DNA of 44,433 nucleotides from Gammaproteobacteria bacterium (GCA_020029535.1 JAIBJM010000012.1:1-44433), one strand, 5' to 3'. Shown: positions 24,791-34,542, counted from the first letter of the stretch. Translations and numbers: made by a program. The notes: a model not told the origin generated them from the letters alone.

Positions 24791-26986
24791 ATGAAATTTT
24801 CCGGATGGCGCGGACTCGCGCTGTTGTTGGGCGCCGGCGGCCTGCTTGGCGCCACCACGACCCCGCCATGGATGAGTTCGGCGCTTGATCCCGACCAGCG
24901 CGCCGGCCTGTTGCTGCAGCAGATGACTGTGGACGAGCGCATCGGGCTGCTGCACGGACATATGGCCATGCCGTTCGGTGCGATCAGGGTACCGGAGGGC
25001 GCCATCGGCTCCGCCGGCTATGTGCCGGGCATTCCGCGTCTCGGCATCCCGGCGTTGCAGGAAAGCGATGCCGGACTGGGCGTTGCCGACCTGATGGGCC
25101 AGCACGCTGCAGAGGGCGCGACGGCCATGCCTTCGACGATGGCGCAAGCCGCCAGCTTCGATCCCGGTCTTGCCGAACAGCTCGGGGCGGCCATCGGCAA
25201 TGAAGCATGGAGCAAGGGTTTCAATGTGATGCTGGCTGGCGGCATCAATCTGGCGCGCGAGCCGCGCAATGGCCGCAATTTCGAATATTTCGGCGAGGAT
25301 CCGCTGCTGGCCGGCCTGATGGCGGGCGCCGCCATCTCCGGCATCCAGTCGCAGCATGTCGTCTCGACCACCAAGCACTTCGCGCTCAATGCCCAGGAAT
25401 CGCAGCGCCATACGCTGAACGCCGTCATCGACGAAGCAGCGCTGCGCGAGTCCGATCTGCTGGCGTTCCAGATCGCCATCGAGCGCGGCAGGCCGGGCGC
25501 CGTAATGTGTGCGTTCAACGCGGTCAATGGCTCCCGCAGCTGCAACAATGACATGCTGCTGAACCAGGTACTGAAGCGTGACTGGAGCTACCCGGGCTGG
25601 GTGATGTCGGACTGGGGCGCAGTGGACTCGGTGGACTCGGCCGGCAACGGTCTGGATCAGCAGTCCGCGGCAGAGCTCGACTGGCAGCGCTGGTTCAAAC
25701 ATCCGTTGCAGGACGCACTCATCTCCGGCCGCATCAGTCATGCGCGCGTCGATGACATGGCGCGCCGCATCCTGCGCTCGATGTTTGCGCACGGACTGTT
25801 CGACCATCCGCCCGTCAAGCGTACCTACGACACGGAAGCACACGCCGCGCTGGCGCAGCGCGCAACGGAAGCCGGCATCGTGCTGCTGAAGAACCGGACG
25901 CAGCTGCTGCCGCTATCCACCGCGATACGCAGCATCGCCGTGATCGGCGGGTACGCCGACCTGGGCGTCATGTCGGGTGGCGGCACATCGCAGGTATTGC
26001 CACCGGCCGCCAGCGGGCCGACCCGCTTCCGCGTCAGCGGCGAAGGCCTGCTGGCTGCATACCGCATCGCTACGCTGCACCCTTCGCCACCGGTCACCGC
26101 GATCCGCGCCGCCGTTCCGCAGGCGCGCGTGACCTATGACAACGGCATGCATCCGGAAGCGGCGGCGAGGCTGGCGGCTGCCAGTGACATTGCCATCGTG
26201 TTTGCCACGCAGTGGATGGTGGAAGCCTACGACGCTCCGTCGTTGTCGCTACCCAATGGCCAGGACCCGCTGATCGAAGCAGTGGCCGCCGCCAACCCGA
26301 ACACCATCGTGGTGCTCGAAACCGGTGGCGCCGTGCTGATGCCCTGGCTGCCGCGTGTCGGCGCCGTGCTCGAGGCGTGGTACCCCGGCATCCGCGGCGG
26401 ACAGGCCATTGCCAATGTGCTGTTCGGCAAGGTGAATCCTTCGGGGCGCCTGCCCATTACCTTTCCCGCCGCGGAATCACAGCTGCCCCATCCGCTGGTA
26501 CCGGGCATTGATCTGCCTGAGGGCAGCGCGATCACCATCGACTACAACAAGGAAGGCTCCGACGTGGGCTATCGCTGGTATGCCCGCCACGGCCACACGC
26601 CACTGTTTCCGTTCGGACACGGGTTGTCGTACACCAGCTTCAGCTACGGCGGACTACAGCTGCGCGGCGGCGATTCCCTGACTCTGAGCTTTGATGTGAC
26701 CAACCGCGGCCAGCGCCACGGCGCCGATGTGCCGCAGGCCTATCTCACCGCGCAGGCCGGCAAGCCGTTGTTGCGGTTGATCGGATTCTCCCGCGTCGAA
26801 CTGGCGCCGGGCGAAACGCGGCGGGTCACGCTGAGCGTCGATCCGCGGCTGCTGGCCAGCTATGACGTGGCGCGCAAGGGCTGGCATGTGCCGGCCGGCG
26901 AATATCGCGTGGCCATCGGCGCATCGGCGGCAGACCGAGCCATGGAAGACAGCGTCAAGCTGCGCGAGCGCCGACTGAAACCCTGA
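24791..26986 (+). CDS. Glycoside hydrolase family 3 (beta-glucosidase-like), exported
   Basis: A 731-residue exported GH3 enzyme that should cleave beta-linked sugars from oligosaccharides or glycosides. It has an N-terminal signal peptide (MKFSGWRGLALLLGAGGLLGATT). The (beta/alpha)8 domain includes GINLAREPRNGRNFEYFGEDP and KHFALNAQESQR, and the catalytic nucleophile is D274 in GWVMSDWGAVDS. The second domain (GIVLLKNRTQLLPL) supplies part of the active site, and a C-terminal fibronectin III-like domain closes the protein (SLTLSFDVTNRGQRHGADVPQAYL). The exact sugar specificity is not readable. It converges with the TonB-dependent receptor gene, with 4 bases between stops. Confidence 0.93.
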   Translation: MKFSGWRGLALLLGAGGLLGATTTPPWMSSALDPDQRAGLLLQQMTVDERIGLLHGHMAMPFGAIRVPEGAIGSAGYVPGIPRLGIPALQESDAGLGVADLMGQHAAEGATAMPSTMAQAASFDPGLAEQLGAAIGNEAWSKGFNVMLAGGINLAREPRNGRNFEYFGEDPLLAGLMAGAAISGIQSQHVVSTTKHFALNAQESQRHTLNAVIDEAALRESDLLAFQIAIERGRPGAVMCAFNAVNGSRSCNNDMLLNQVLKRDWSYPGWVMSDWGAVDSVDSAGNGLDQQSAAELDWQRWFKHPLQDALISGRISHARVDDMARRILRSMFAHGLFDHPPVKRTYDTEAHAALAQRATEAGIVLLKNRTQLLPLSTAIRSIAVIGGYADLGVMSGGGTSQVLPPAASGPTRFRVSGEGLLAAYRIATLHPSPPVTAIRAAVPQARVTYDNGMHPEAAARLAAASDIAIVFATQWMVEAYDAPSLSLPNGQDPLIEAVAAANPNTIVVLETGGAVLMPWLPRVGAVLEAWYPGIRGGQAIANVLFGKVNPSGRLPITFPAAESQLPHPLVPGIDLPEGSAITIDYNKEGSDVGYRWYARHGHTPLFPFGHGLSYTSFSYGGLQLRGGDSLTLSFDVTNRGQRHGADVPQAYLTAQAGKPLLRLIGFSRVELAPGETRRVTLSVDPRLLASYDVARKGWHVPAGEYRVAIGASAADRAMEDSVKLRERRLKP

Positions 26987-26990
26987 GCCG

Positions 26991-29303
26991 CTACCAGCGC
27001 GCCGCCAACGACAGGCCGAAGATGCGCGGCGGCGCGTAGCTGCCGGTGCCGGTGGTCTTGCCCTCACCCTGGATGTCGATGGCGCGCGTGCTCGGATTGC
27101 CGCTGGTCAGCACGGCATCGCCTTCAATGTTGCGCACCCAGGCCTGCACTGACCAGCGCTGGTCCGGCGCTTCGTAGCGCAGCGACAGACTGGAACGCGT
27201 GAAAGCATCCTGGGCCGTAGCCGGATAGCCGTGATAATTCAGGTTCTGGGCAGATTCGTAGTGCGTATCGGCATACAGAAGCAGATTGCCCTGACCCAGC
27301 GGCCAACGATGCTGATATCCCAGCGTACCGCTCCAGCGTGGCGCGCGCGCCAGCCGCTGCCCCGAATAATCGGCACACCACGGATACACATCGGCCGGCA
27401 GCGCACAGGCCGTGCCAGCCGGATCGCGCGGGTGGTACTCATCGCCCAGCAGCCGGAACTCGCGATAGCGGGCGTGCAGGTAATTCAGATCGAGATTGAT
27501 GCGACCCCGCTCACCGACCCGCCACACGGATTCGGCTTCCAAGCCGTACAGTTCGGCACGCTGCGCATTCAGCGTCGACTGCGAGGCCTGGCCATTGACC
27601 AGCACGATGCCGCTGACCTGGAAGTCGCGATAGTCGTAGTAGAAGCCGCTGACATTGAGCTGCAACCGATCATCCAGCAGCCGGTTCTTGCTGCCGATTT
27701 CCCAGGCCAGCAGATCTTCGGGACCATAGTCGTTGTTGTTCGGTGGCGCGCCATCGCCGTAACCACCCGCCTTGTAGCCAGTGGCCACGTTCACATACAG
27801 CAGCGAGGCCGCGGAGAGGTCGTACTCGGCGCCAAGCTTCCAGTCGCTGTGATTCCAGCTGAAATCAGCAAGATTGGGATTCAGCAGACAGCCCGCAGTG
27901 GCCGGATCGATCACGTAGGCCGGAATGCCGCCCGGGCCCAGGGCCGGCGCATTGAGTCCGCCGCCGAATGGGCAACCGTAGGTCTCACCGGTCTGTTGCC
28001 CGAACACGTAGGTGCCGCCCACTCGCGACTTGCGATCGTGCGTGTAGCGCATGCCGGCCGTGGCGCGCAGGCGCTCGGCGAATTTCCAGGTGACCTGCCC
28101 GAACAGGGCCTCCGACTGTTCACGCACCTCGGGCTGCATGAAGGCCAGGCCGAGCGGGAATACGCCCAGATAGACGCGATTGCCTTCGTCGAAGCTGTAG
28201 CCGCCGAGCAGCCAGTCGAGCCGTCCCGCACTGCCATCCAGACGCAGCTCGTGCGATGACGAATGCTGATGCGAGTAGAACGTGTAGACATTGCAACCCG
28301 CCGACACGCCATTGGCAGCCACGCAGGCCGGCGCGGTGCTGGTCAGCGGCATATCGGGCATGCCCGTGGTGCGATGCGACTCGTCTTCGCGGTAGGCGCC
28401 GATCCAGGTGAGGCGCGCGACGGACCCGCGCCAATCCAGCGTACCGGTGACGCCATTGTTGTCGGTGTGCTGCCGACCGTCAGAGGCCACGGCGAAGCTG
28501 AACGGATTGGTGCGCCAGGCATCGCCCAGCGGCACTTCCACATCACCGGCGCCGCGCAAACGCGTGGTGTCGGCGCTCAGCAGCAAGGACAGATCGTCGC
28601 CGGGCTGCCACGACAGGTGTATGCGGCCGGCGAAGTTGTCGGCGTCTGCGTAATCGGTGCACGCGGCCGGATCGGCCACGCGGGTATTGCGGAAGTAGCC
28701 GTCGCGCTGCCCGGTCTGCATGGCGCCGCGGATGGCGAAGCCTGCACCCAGTGGCACGTTGAGCATGGCCGAAGTGCGCAGCAGGGAGTAGTTGCCGAAC
28801 TCCATGCCCACCGCGCCTTCCAGGCGATCCACCGGCTTGCGCGAGATGAGGTTGATGCTGCCGGCCGTGGCATTGCGCCCGTACAGCGTGCCCTGCGGTC
28901 CGCGCAGCACCTCGACGCGATCCAGGTCGTAGAACAATTGCATCGCCGAGCGCGAGCGCGCCATGTAGACGCCATCCACGTTGAATGACACTGCGGGATT
29001 GCCCACCTCGGTATCGTTGGTGCTGCCGATGCCGCGGATCGTGACCTGCAGCGAGCCGCCGCCATTGAAGCCCAGCTTCAGATTGGGCACGGCGTCGTTC
29101 AGCGCCAGGCTGTCAGTGATGCCGCGCAGCGCCAGCGCATCGGCGCCGAGCGCACTGACCGTCAGCGGCGCCTGCTGCAGGCTGACCTCGCGCCGTTCGG
29201 CGGTGATGCGCACTTCCTCAAGCTCATCCGTCGCCGCCGCTGACACGGTTGCAGTCATTCCACAGGCCAGCCATGCCAACCGGGACAGGAGAGTCGATCT
29301 CAT
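26991..29303 (-). CDS. TonB-dependent receptor
   Basis: A 770-residue outer-membrane receptor. After a signal peptide (MRSTLLSRLAWLACGMTATVSA) comes the region before the plug (DELEEVRITAERREVSLQQAPLTVS), then a plug domain with SLQVTIRGIGS, VDGVYMARSRSA and VEVLRGPQGTLYGRNATAGSINLIS. The rest is a 22-strand barrel ending in the aromatic signature GLSLAARW. This type is frequent in Caulobacterales, sphingomonads and Xanthomonadales, with substrates mostly unknown. It is the last gene of an operon with two M16 protease subunits and a SPOR lipoprotein (3 bases after the M16 stop), which suggests a peptide or protein ligand processed in the periplasm. Confidence 0.92.
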   Translation of the reverse strand: MRSTLLSRLAWLACGMTATVSAAATDELEEVRITAERREVSLQQAPLTVSALGADALALRGITDSLALNDAVPNLKLGFNGGGSLQVTIRGIGSTNDTEVGNPAVSFNVDGVYMARSRSAMQLFYDLDRVEVLRGPQGTLYGRNATAGSINLISRKPVDRLEGAVGMEFGNYSLLRTSAMLNVPLGAGFAIRGAMQTGQRDGYFRNTRVADPAACTDYADADNFAGRIHLSWQPGDDLSLLLSADTTRLRGAGDVEVPLGDAWRTNPFSFAVASDGRQHTDNNGVTGTLDWRGSVARLTWIGAYREDESHRTTGMPDMPLTSTAPACVAANGVSAGCNVYTFYSHQHSSSHELRLDGSAGRLDWLLGGYSFDEGNRVYLGVFPLGLAFMQPEVREQSEALFGQVTWKFAERLRATAGMRYTHDRKSRVGGTYVFGQQTGETYGCPFGGGLNAPALGPGGIPAYVIDPATAGCLLNPNLADFSWNHSDWKLGAEYDLSAASLLYVNVATGYKAGGYGDGAPPNNNDYGPEDLLAWEIGSKNRLLDDRLQLNVSGFYYDYRDFQVSGIVLVNGQASQSTLNAQRAELYGLEAESVWRVGERGRINLDLNYLHARYREFRLLGDEYHPRDPAGTACALPADVYPWCADYSGQRLARAPRWSGTLGYQHRWPLGQGNLLLYADTHYESAQNLNYHGYPATAQDAFTRSSLSLRYEAPDQRWSVQAWVRNIEGDAVLTSGNPSTRAIDIQGEGKTTGTGSYAPPRIFGLSLAARW

Positions 29304-29306
29304 GTT

Positions 29307-30734
29307 CTATCTCGGGTCGAAATCCGGCGCAGCCAGCGGCTTCTCGGTCACCGGTCCCAATGCGCGCGCAGCCTCACGAATACGCGCCGCATCGCCGATC
29401 AGCACGATGTCCAGATTGGCAGGCAGCGGAAACTCACTGTCGATGACATCGTTGACGGCCTGTCGGCTGGTGCCCTGCAGCGCGCTGCCATAGCCGCTGA
29501 TATAGCTCTCCGGCAGCTGGTACAGCGCCAGATCCGCCAGTGCCGCCGCCCATTCCCCCGGCGTCTCGAAGCTCAGCGGGTACTGGCCGAGCATGTAACG
29601 GCGCATCGACGCCACAGTTTCTTCATCCAGATGCCCGTCATGCAGGCGTTGCAGAGTCGCCAATGTCAGCTCGATCGCCCTGGCCGTGTCAGCGGTCTTC
29701 GTGAAGGAGGACAACGCAACTTCTCCTGCCACCGTGCCGCGTGTGAAACGCGAGCCGGCGCCATAGGTGAGGCCGGTCCTGACGCGCAGCTCGGTGTTCA
29801 GCATCGAGCCGAAGCTGCCGCCAAAGGCGGTGTTGGCGATGTCCAGCGCCGCGCGTGCCGCGTAGCGACGGTTGACGCCCACATTACCCAGCCAGAAATA
29901 GGTTTGCGATGCGCCGGGCGCATCCACCAGCAGCACGCGGCGTCCGGTACGGCGCGCTGGCTCAGCAAGAACCGGCAATGGACGCGCCGCCGGTTTCCAG
30001 CTGCCCAGACTCCGTTCCACGGCGCGGCGCATCTCTGCCGGATCGAAATCGCCGGCGATGGCCAGGATCAGGCGGTCGGCGCCGAACCAGCTGCGGTAGT
30101 AATCCAGCACATCCTCGCGCGCGACGCGCGCCAGGCTGCTCTCGCTGCCGCCCACCGGCCGTGCAAAGGGGTGCTCGCCGAACAGCAGAGCACGACCATA
30201 GCTGCCAATCAGCGCCTGCGGCTGCGAATCCTTGGCGGCACGGATGGCCTCGATGCGACGCGCCTGCAGCTTCTGCAATTCGGCGGCATCGAAGCGCGGC
30301 CGCTGCAGCACATCGGCCAGCAGAGCCAGCATCAATGCGCGATCGCGCGACAGGAACTGTCCGCGCACCAGCAGCGATTCGCTGCGCGCATCGGCTTCCA
30401 GACTCCCGCCTACCCCTTCGACGGCATCGGCAAAGGCGAAAGCATCGCGATCACCGGCGCCATGGCTCAGCAGGTCGGCGGTCAGTGAAGCCACGCCGGA
30501 CTTGTCAGCCGGATCCAGCCGCGCTCCACCACGCAGCACGGCATTGAAGGCAATCAGCGGCAGATCGCGTCGCGGAATCAGGATCAGCTGCAGTCCGTTG
30601 CGCAGCCGGACCTGCTGATGCGCGGGCACCGGTACATCCACCGGCGCCGCTGGCGCGGCCGCGGATGCGGCCGCCGGCAGCAGAACCAGCAGCCATGCCA
30701 CGCAGGGCGCACTGATCCAGGACTGCCGCTTCAT
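29307..30734 (-). CDS. M16 peptidase-like subunit without the zinc motif
   Basis: A 475-residue exported protein of the M16 family with a signal peptide (MKRQSWISAPCVAWLLVLLPAAASA). The fold is recognisable from VRLRNGLQLILIPRRDLPLIAFNAVLRGGARLDP and the C-terminal GGSFGSMLNTELRVRTGLTYGAGS, which is the R-x-x-x-x-Y substrate-binding motif. The HxxEH position reads LTADLLSHGAGDRD, so the catalytic glutamate and zinc ligands are missing. This makes it the non-catalytic half of a heterodimer, as in mitochondrial-type processing peptidases. It overlaps the active M16 gene upstream by 4 bases. Confidence 0.9.
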   Translation of the reverse strand: MKRQSWISAPCVAWLLVLLPAAASAAAPAAPVDVPVPAHQQVRLRNGLQLILIPRRDLPLIAFNAVLRGGARLDPADKSGVASLTADLLSHGAGDRDAFAFADAVEGVGGSLEADARSESLLVRGQFLSRDRALMLALLADVLQRPRFDAAELQKLQARRIEAIRAAKDSQPQALIGSYGRALLFGEHPFARPVGGSESSLARVAREDVLDYYRSWFGADRLILAIAGDFDPAEMRRAVERSLGSWKPAARPLPVLAEPARRTGRRVLLVDAPGASQTYFWLGNVGVNRRYAARAALDIANTAFGGSFGSMLNTELRVRTGLTYGAGSRFTRGTVAGEVALSSFTKTADTARAIELTLATLQRLHDGHLDEETVASMRRYMLGQYPLSFETPGEWAAALADLALYQLPESYISGYGSALQGTSRQAVNDVIDSEFPLPANLDIVLIGDAARIREAARALGPVTEKPLAAPDFDPR

Positions 30735-32083
30735 CGCGCTGTTCCGCGGCCGGCACGCTGCGGCAACAGCACCCCGGTGGTACGGCGCATGGGCTGGAAT
30801 ATTTCCCGCGCCACCGCCAGCACCTGCTCGCGGGTAACACGCTCATAGGCTGCCGGGGCATCGAACAGCTTGCGGTAATCGCCATGGAACACCGCGTACT
30901 CGCCCAGCATGTGCGCCTTGCCATCGATGGTGGCCAATCCGCGCCAGAAGGAGGCCGCAATCTGGTTTTTGGCGCGCTGCAGTTCCGGCTCCGATACGCC
31001 GTCGGTGAGCACCTTCTGCAGTTCGTCAGCCAGCGCCTTCTCCAGCGCCGTGGTGTCACCACCGGCCGGTAGCGTGGCATGGAAAGAAAACACGCTGGGA
31101 TCGAAACCTTCGGACCAGCCACCACCGATGCCGATGGCCAGCTCCTGCTGCTCCACCAGCGAACGGTGCAGTCGCGAGGAATCGCCGCCCAGCAACACGG
31201 TCTGCAGCAGATTCAGCGCCGGCGCACGCGGATCGACGGCGCTGATGGCCGGATAAGCCACCTGCAACAGCGGATTCTGGCCCGGCCGCCGCACCATCAC
31301 GCGCCGCTCGCCGAGCTGCTCCGGCTCCCTGGTGCGCACCGGCGCCGCTTCGGGGCCACGCGGCAACGGGGCGAAGTATTTTTCGGCCAGCGCAAACACC
31401 GCCGCCGGCTGCACATCGCCGACGATGACCACGGTGCAATTGTTCGGCACGTACCAGGTACGGAAGAAGGACTGCAGATCCTGCAGGGTCCAGGACTGGA
31501 TGTCCGACGGCCAGCCTATGGTGGGGATGCGGTAGGGATGCGCCAGGAAGGCTGTTGCGCCCACCTGTTCATCGAGGAAGGCCGGGTTGCTGTCTTCGAC
31601 GCGCAGACGGCGTTCCGAATACACCACGCCACGCTCGCTCTCCACCACCTCGGGCACCAAGGCCAGGTTGGCCAGCCGGTCGCTTTCCAGATCGAACACC
31701 ATTTCCAGCGCCGAGGCCGGGAACCAATCGGTGTAGATGGTCACGTCCTGCGACGTGGAGGCATTGTTGCTGCCGCCACTGGCCTGCATCAGCGCGTCGA
31801 ACTCGCCGCGCCCGCGCTTCGAAGTGCCGTTGAACATCATGTGTTCGAAGAAATGCGCCAGTCCGGAGGTGCCGGTGCCTTCGTTGCGGCTGCCGACGCG
31901 CACCCAGTTGTACAGCGTGACGCTGGGGATGTTGCGGTCGGGCCAAACGATGATCTGCATGCCATTGCCCAGCGTGCGGCTCTGGATGGCAGCGCCGGCC
32001 GCGGCGAAATCGGCGGCGCCGGCAGGCTGGCCCGCCGTGGCCATTGCCGCCAGCAGCGGCAACAGCAGACGTAGCGGCTTCAT
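30731..32083 (-). CDS. M16 family zinc metallopeptidase, catalytic subunit
   Basis: A 450-residue exported protease. I chose ATG 32083 (MKPLRLLLPLLAAMATAGQPAGA), which gives a signal peptide and a 4-base overlap with the SPOR gene; the frame is open further upstream only as read-through. The inverted zinc motif HFFEH (77-81) has its third ligand E157 in ERGVVYSERR, 76 residues after H81. The C-terminal lobe is present. The partner gene downstream lacks this motif, so the two probably form a heterodimer that degrades peptides in the periplasm. Known relatives are the PqqL/FusC proteases that sit beside TonB-dependent receptors. Confidence 0.93.
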   Translation of the reverse strand: MKPLRLLLPLLAAMATAGQPAGAADFAAAGAAIQSRTLGNGMQIIVWPDRNIPSVTLYNWVRVGSRNEGTGTSGLAHFFEHMMFNGTSKRGRGEFDALMQASGGSNNASTSQDVTIYTDWFPASALEMVFDLESDRLANLALVPEVVESERGVVYSERRLRVEDSNPAFLDEQVGATAFLAHPYRIPTIGWPSDIQSWTLQDLQSFFRTWYVPNNCTVVIVGDVQPAAVFALAEKYFAPLPRGPEAAPVRTREPEQLGERRVMVRRPGQNPLLQVAYPAISAVDPRAPALNLLQTVLLGGDSSRLHRSLVEQQELAIGIGGGWSEGFDPSVFSFHATLPAGGDTTALEKALADELQKVLTDGVSEPELQRAKNQIAASFWRGLATIDGKAHMLGEYAVFHGDYRKLFDAPAAYERVTREQVLAVAREIFQPMRRTTGVLLPQRAGRGTAR

Positions 32084-32820
32084 CCAGCGACCGGTACGCA
32101 GGCCTGTGACTGCTTCTTCAGCTGCGCACACAGATCGCGCGCGCGCTGCTCGGAGCTCACGCCTACCTGCAACCGGTAAACAGTCTGCGACTGGCTCTTG
32201 CCGGCACTGTAGCGCGGTTGCAGCGACTTGAGCTGCGCCGGGAAGCGGCCCACCAGGCGTTTCCATTCCGACTCGGCGCTGGCCCGGTTGCCGAAGGCGC
32301 CGAGCTGCGCATAGTAGGCCGCGGACTTGGTCGCCGCGGCCGGCTTGGCCACGGTCGGTTTGGTCACGGCCTGCTTGGCCGCTGCAGGTGCCGGTTTGGC
32401 CGGCACCTGCCTGGGCTCGCTGACAGGAGACGCCGACGTCGCAGCGACGACCGGCGGCGCTGCAACGTCGGCGGGCGTCGCCGGCTCCGGCTTGTCGGTG
32501 AGCTGGAAATTCTCGATGCGCACCCGTGCTTCCTGGGCCCACTTGCCGTCGGCATGCTGCGCGACGAACTGCTCATAGGCGTCGCGCGTATCGAGCGCTG
32601 CGGCCTGCTGCCAGTCGCGGTTCTCCGCCAGCTGTTTGATGCGTGCTTGCGCCTCCACGGCATGCTCGCTGCCCGCATGCTGTTGCATGAAGTCCTGATA
32701 GGCCTCACTGGTATCGGCGGCCTGTGCCGCGCGCCAGTCCTCAGCCACCCGGCTGCAGCCCGCCAGCATCAGCATGGCCATCGAAATCATCGCCAGCATT
32801 GGAAAGCGAGACTTGTGCAT
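32080..32820 (-). CDS. SPOR-domain lipoprotein
   Basis: A 246-residue predicted lipoprotein. ATG 32820 has GGAG 6 bases upstream and starts MHKSRFPMLAMISMAMLMLAGC, with the lipobox LAGC. Residues ~25-100 contain two tandem TPR-like or ColRS-type units (AYQDFMQQHAGSEHAVEAQARIKQL and AYEQFVAQHADGKWAQEARVRIENF). A Pro/Ala/Lys linker leads to a C-terminal SPOR domain (YYAQLGAFGNRASAESEWKRLVGRFP to VYRLQVGVSSEQRARDLCAQL), which binds denuded septal peptidoglycan. It heads the M16/TonB-receptor operon. It diverges from the bactofilin gene with 67 bases between starts. Confidence 0.88.
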   Translation of the reverse strand: MHKSRFPMLAMISMAMLMLAGCSRVAEDWRAAQAADTSEAYQDFMQQHAGSEHAVEAQARIKQLAENRDWQQAAALDTRDAYEQFVAQHADGKWAQEARVRIENFQLTDKPEPATPADVAAPPVVAATSASPVSEPRQVPAKPAPAAAKQAVTKPTVAKPAAATKSAAYYAQLGAFGNRASAESEWKRLVGRFPAQLKSLQPRYSAGKSQSQTVYRLQVGVSSEQRARDLCAQLKKQSQACVPVAG

Positions 32821-32887
32821 CGGGCGCTCCGGTCGGGAAGTGTCAGGATTGTAGCAGCCCGATTGTCGCCATCCGGAGGCCGACCCC

Positions 32888-33292
32888 ATGAGCGCTCTGC
32901 CCAAACGCCGCCTGCTGGATCGCATCGGCAGTTCCTCGACGCTGCTGGCGCCGGATACACAAGTGATCGGCGACATCGAAACCGACGGTGCGCTGCTGCT
33001 CAATGGATCGGTGCGCGGCAATGGCCGCATCGGTGGCGAACTGGCCATTGCAGCGGGCGCGCATTGGGAGGGCGAACTGCAGGCGCGTCGCGCCGTCATT
33101 GCCGGACGCATCACCGGCAGCCTGATCGTCAGCGAAAAACTCGAGATCGGCGCCACGGCGCATATCCGCGGCCGTATCACGGCCCGGCAGATCGCGGTGG
33201 CGCGCGGCGCCATCATCGAGGGCGAGATGGCGGTCACCGGCAGCGAGCCGGTGCTGGAGTTCGAGGAGAAGCGCGCGGCGGTGCCGGGCTAG
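32888..33292 (+). CDS. Bactofilin (polymer-forming cytoskeletal protein)
   Basis: A 134-residue bactofilin, a small protein that self-assembles into filaments at the inner membrane and scaffolds peptidoglycan enzymes. The body is a short right-handed beta-helix made of ~17-residue turns: STLLAPDTQVIGDIETDGALLLNGSVRGNGRI, then GRITGSLIVSEKLEIGATAHIRGRITARQI and ARGAIIEGEM. The N-terminal tail is short and basic. Starting at ATG 32888 the length fits the family. It is divergent from the SPOR lipoprotein gene, which makes a shared role in envelope shape possible but unproved. Confidence 0.93.
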   Translation: MSALPKRRLLDRIGSSSTLLAPDTQVIGDIETDGALLLNGSVRGNGRIGGELAIAAGAHWEGELQARRAVIAGRITGSLIVSEKLEIGATAHIRGRITARQIAVARGAIIEGEMAVTGSEPVLEFEEKRAAVPG

Positions 33293-33303
33293 CGAAGCCC
33301 CAG

Positions 33304-34542
33304 TCAGCTGGCGGTCAGGCGGTACAGAAGGCCGCCGTAGTCCACCACGTAGATTTCACCGTCATTGCCCTCGGCAAACGAGGCAATGGACAGACCGGAC
33401 TGATCGCCGCCGGAAATGCTGATCGTGCTGCCGCTGCTGTCGGCGGCAATCGACCACAGCCGGCCGCTGCCGAAATCGCCGAACACATAGCGGCCACGCA
33501 GATTGGTGTAGGTGTTGCCGCGATAGACATAGCCGCCGGTAACCGAAATGCCCAGCGAGTGATCGTACTCGGCCACCGGATCGACCAGATCTGTCGCCGG
33601 GCCGCAATCGCTGTTGAAGACATGCGCACCCTCGCGGCAGCGCCAGCCCAGATTGGCCGGTGCCGTGATGCGATCGATCTCCTCCCAGCTGCCCTGCCCC
33701 ACATCGGCAATCCACAGCGCGCCACCGGTGCGGTCGAAGCTGAAGCGCCACGGATTGCGCAGCCCCCAGGCGTAGATCTCGGCACAGGGCGCACCGGTAC
33801 CGCCAATCCCACACAGCGCATTACCGGCAAAGGGATTGCCGGCCGGAATGCCATAGGGCGCGCCGCCGGTGTTCGCGTCCACATCGACGCGCAGCACCTT
33901 GCCCAGCAGCGTCTGCGTGGACTGGCCATTGCCGATGCTGCCGTGCTGGTCGCCACTGCCGCCGCCATCGCCGATGCCTATGTACAGAAAGCCATCCGGC
34001 CCAAAGACCAGCTGCCCGCCATTGTGGTTGCTCTCAAGTTTGGGCACCGACAGCAGGATGGTTTCGCTGGCGGAGTCCAGTGTCTGCCCGCCATCGGGCG
34101 TCACGAACGAAGACACGCGCACGATCAGCGGCGAACCCGGCGCTGTGTAGAACAGATACGCGCGAGGGTCAGCGGGGAATGAGGGATGAAAGGCCAGGCC
34201 CAGCAGGCCAGCCTCGCCATCACCGCTGATCCGTCCCGATATGTCGATGAAGGTACTGGTCGTGGTCACAGTGGCGTCGTTGGCGAACACCCGCACGAGC
34301 CCGCCCTGTTCGACGACAAACCAGCGAGTGGCATCGGCCGGCGCCTGCAACATGCCCACCGGTGAGCTGAAACTGAGTGCGGGATATACCGCAGTGACCG
34401 CCAGCGTGGGTGCCGGCGCGGGAGGTGGGGGCGGTTCCGGTTGCAGCGAGGAATCGTCACCGCCGCCGCAACCCGACAGCAGTGCGACCAGCAGCAACGC
34501 CGGCCATGAGCGCGGACCGGTATCATGTCGGTCGGGAGCCAT
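33304..34542 (-). CDS. PQQ-dependent sugar dehydrogenase-like lipoprotein
   Basis: A 412-residue lipoprotein of the soluble aldose/glucose-sorbosone dehydrogenase family (six-bladed propeller binding PQQ). I chose ATG 34542 (MAPDRHDTGPRSWPALLLVALLSGC), with the lipobox LSGC followed by a Gly/Pro linker. Family blocks are VGMLQAPADATRWFVVEQGG, AGLLGLAFHP, HNGGQLVFGPDGFLYIGIGDGGGSGD, EIYAWGLRNPWRFSFDR and WIADVGQGSWEEID. The oxidised sugar is unknown, and no PQQ synthesis gene is in the window. It diverges from the glycerophosphodiesterase gene. Confidence 0.9.
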   Translation of the reverse strand: MAPDRHDTGPRSWPALLLVALLSGCGGGDDSSLQPEPPPPPAPAPTLAVTAVYPALSFSSPVGMLQAPADATRWFVVEQGGLVRVFANDATVTTTSTFIDISGRISGDGEAGLLGLAFHPSFPADPRAYLFYTAPGSPLIVRVSSFVTPDGGQTLDSASETILLSVPKLESNHNGGQLVFGPDGFLYIGIGDGGGSGDQHGSIGNGQSTQTLLGKVLRVDVDANTGGAPYGIPAGNPFAGNALCGIGGTGAPCAEIYAWGLRNPWRFSFDRTGGALWIADVGQGSWEEIDRITAPANLGWRCREGAHVFNSDCGPATDLVDPVAEYDHSLGISVTGGYVYRGNTYTNLRGRYVFGDFGSGRLWSIAADSSGSTISISGGDQSGLSIASFAEGNDGEIYVVDYGGLLYRLTAS

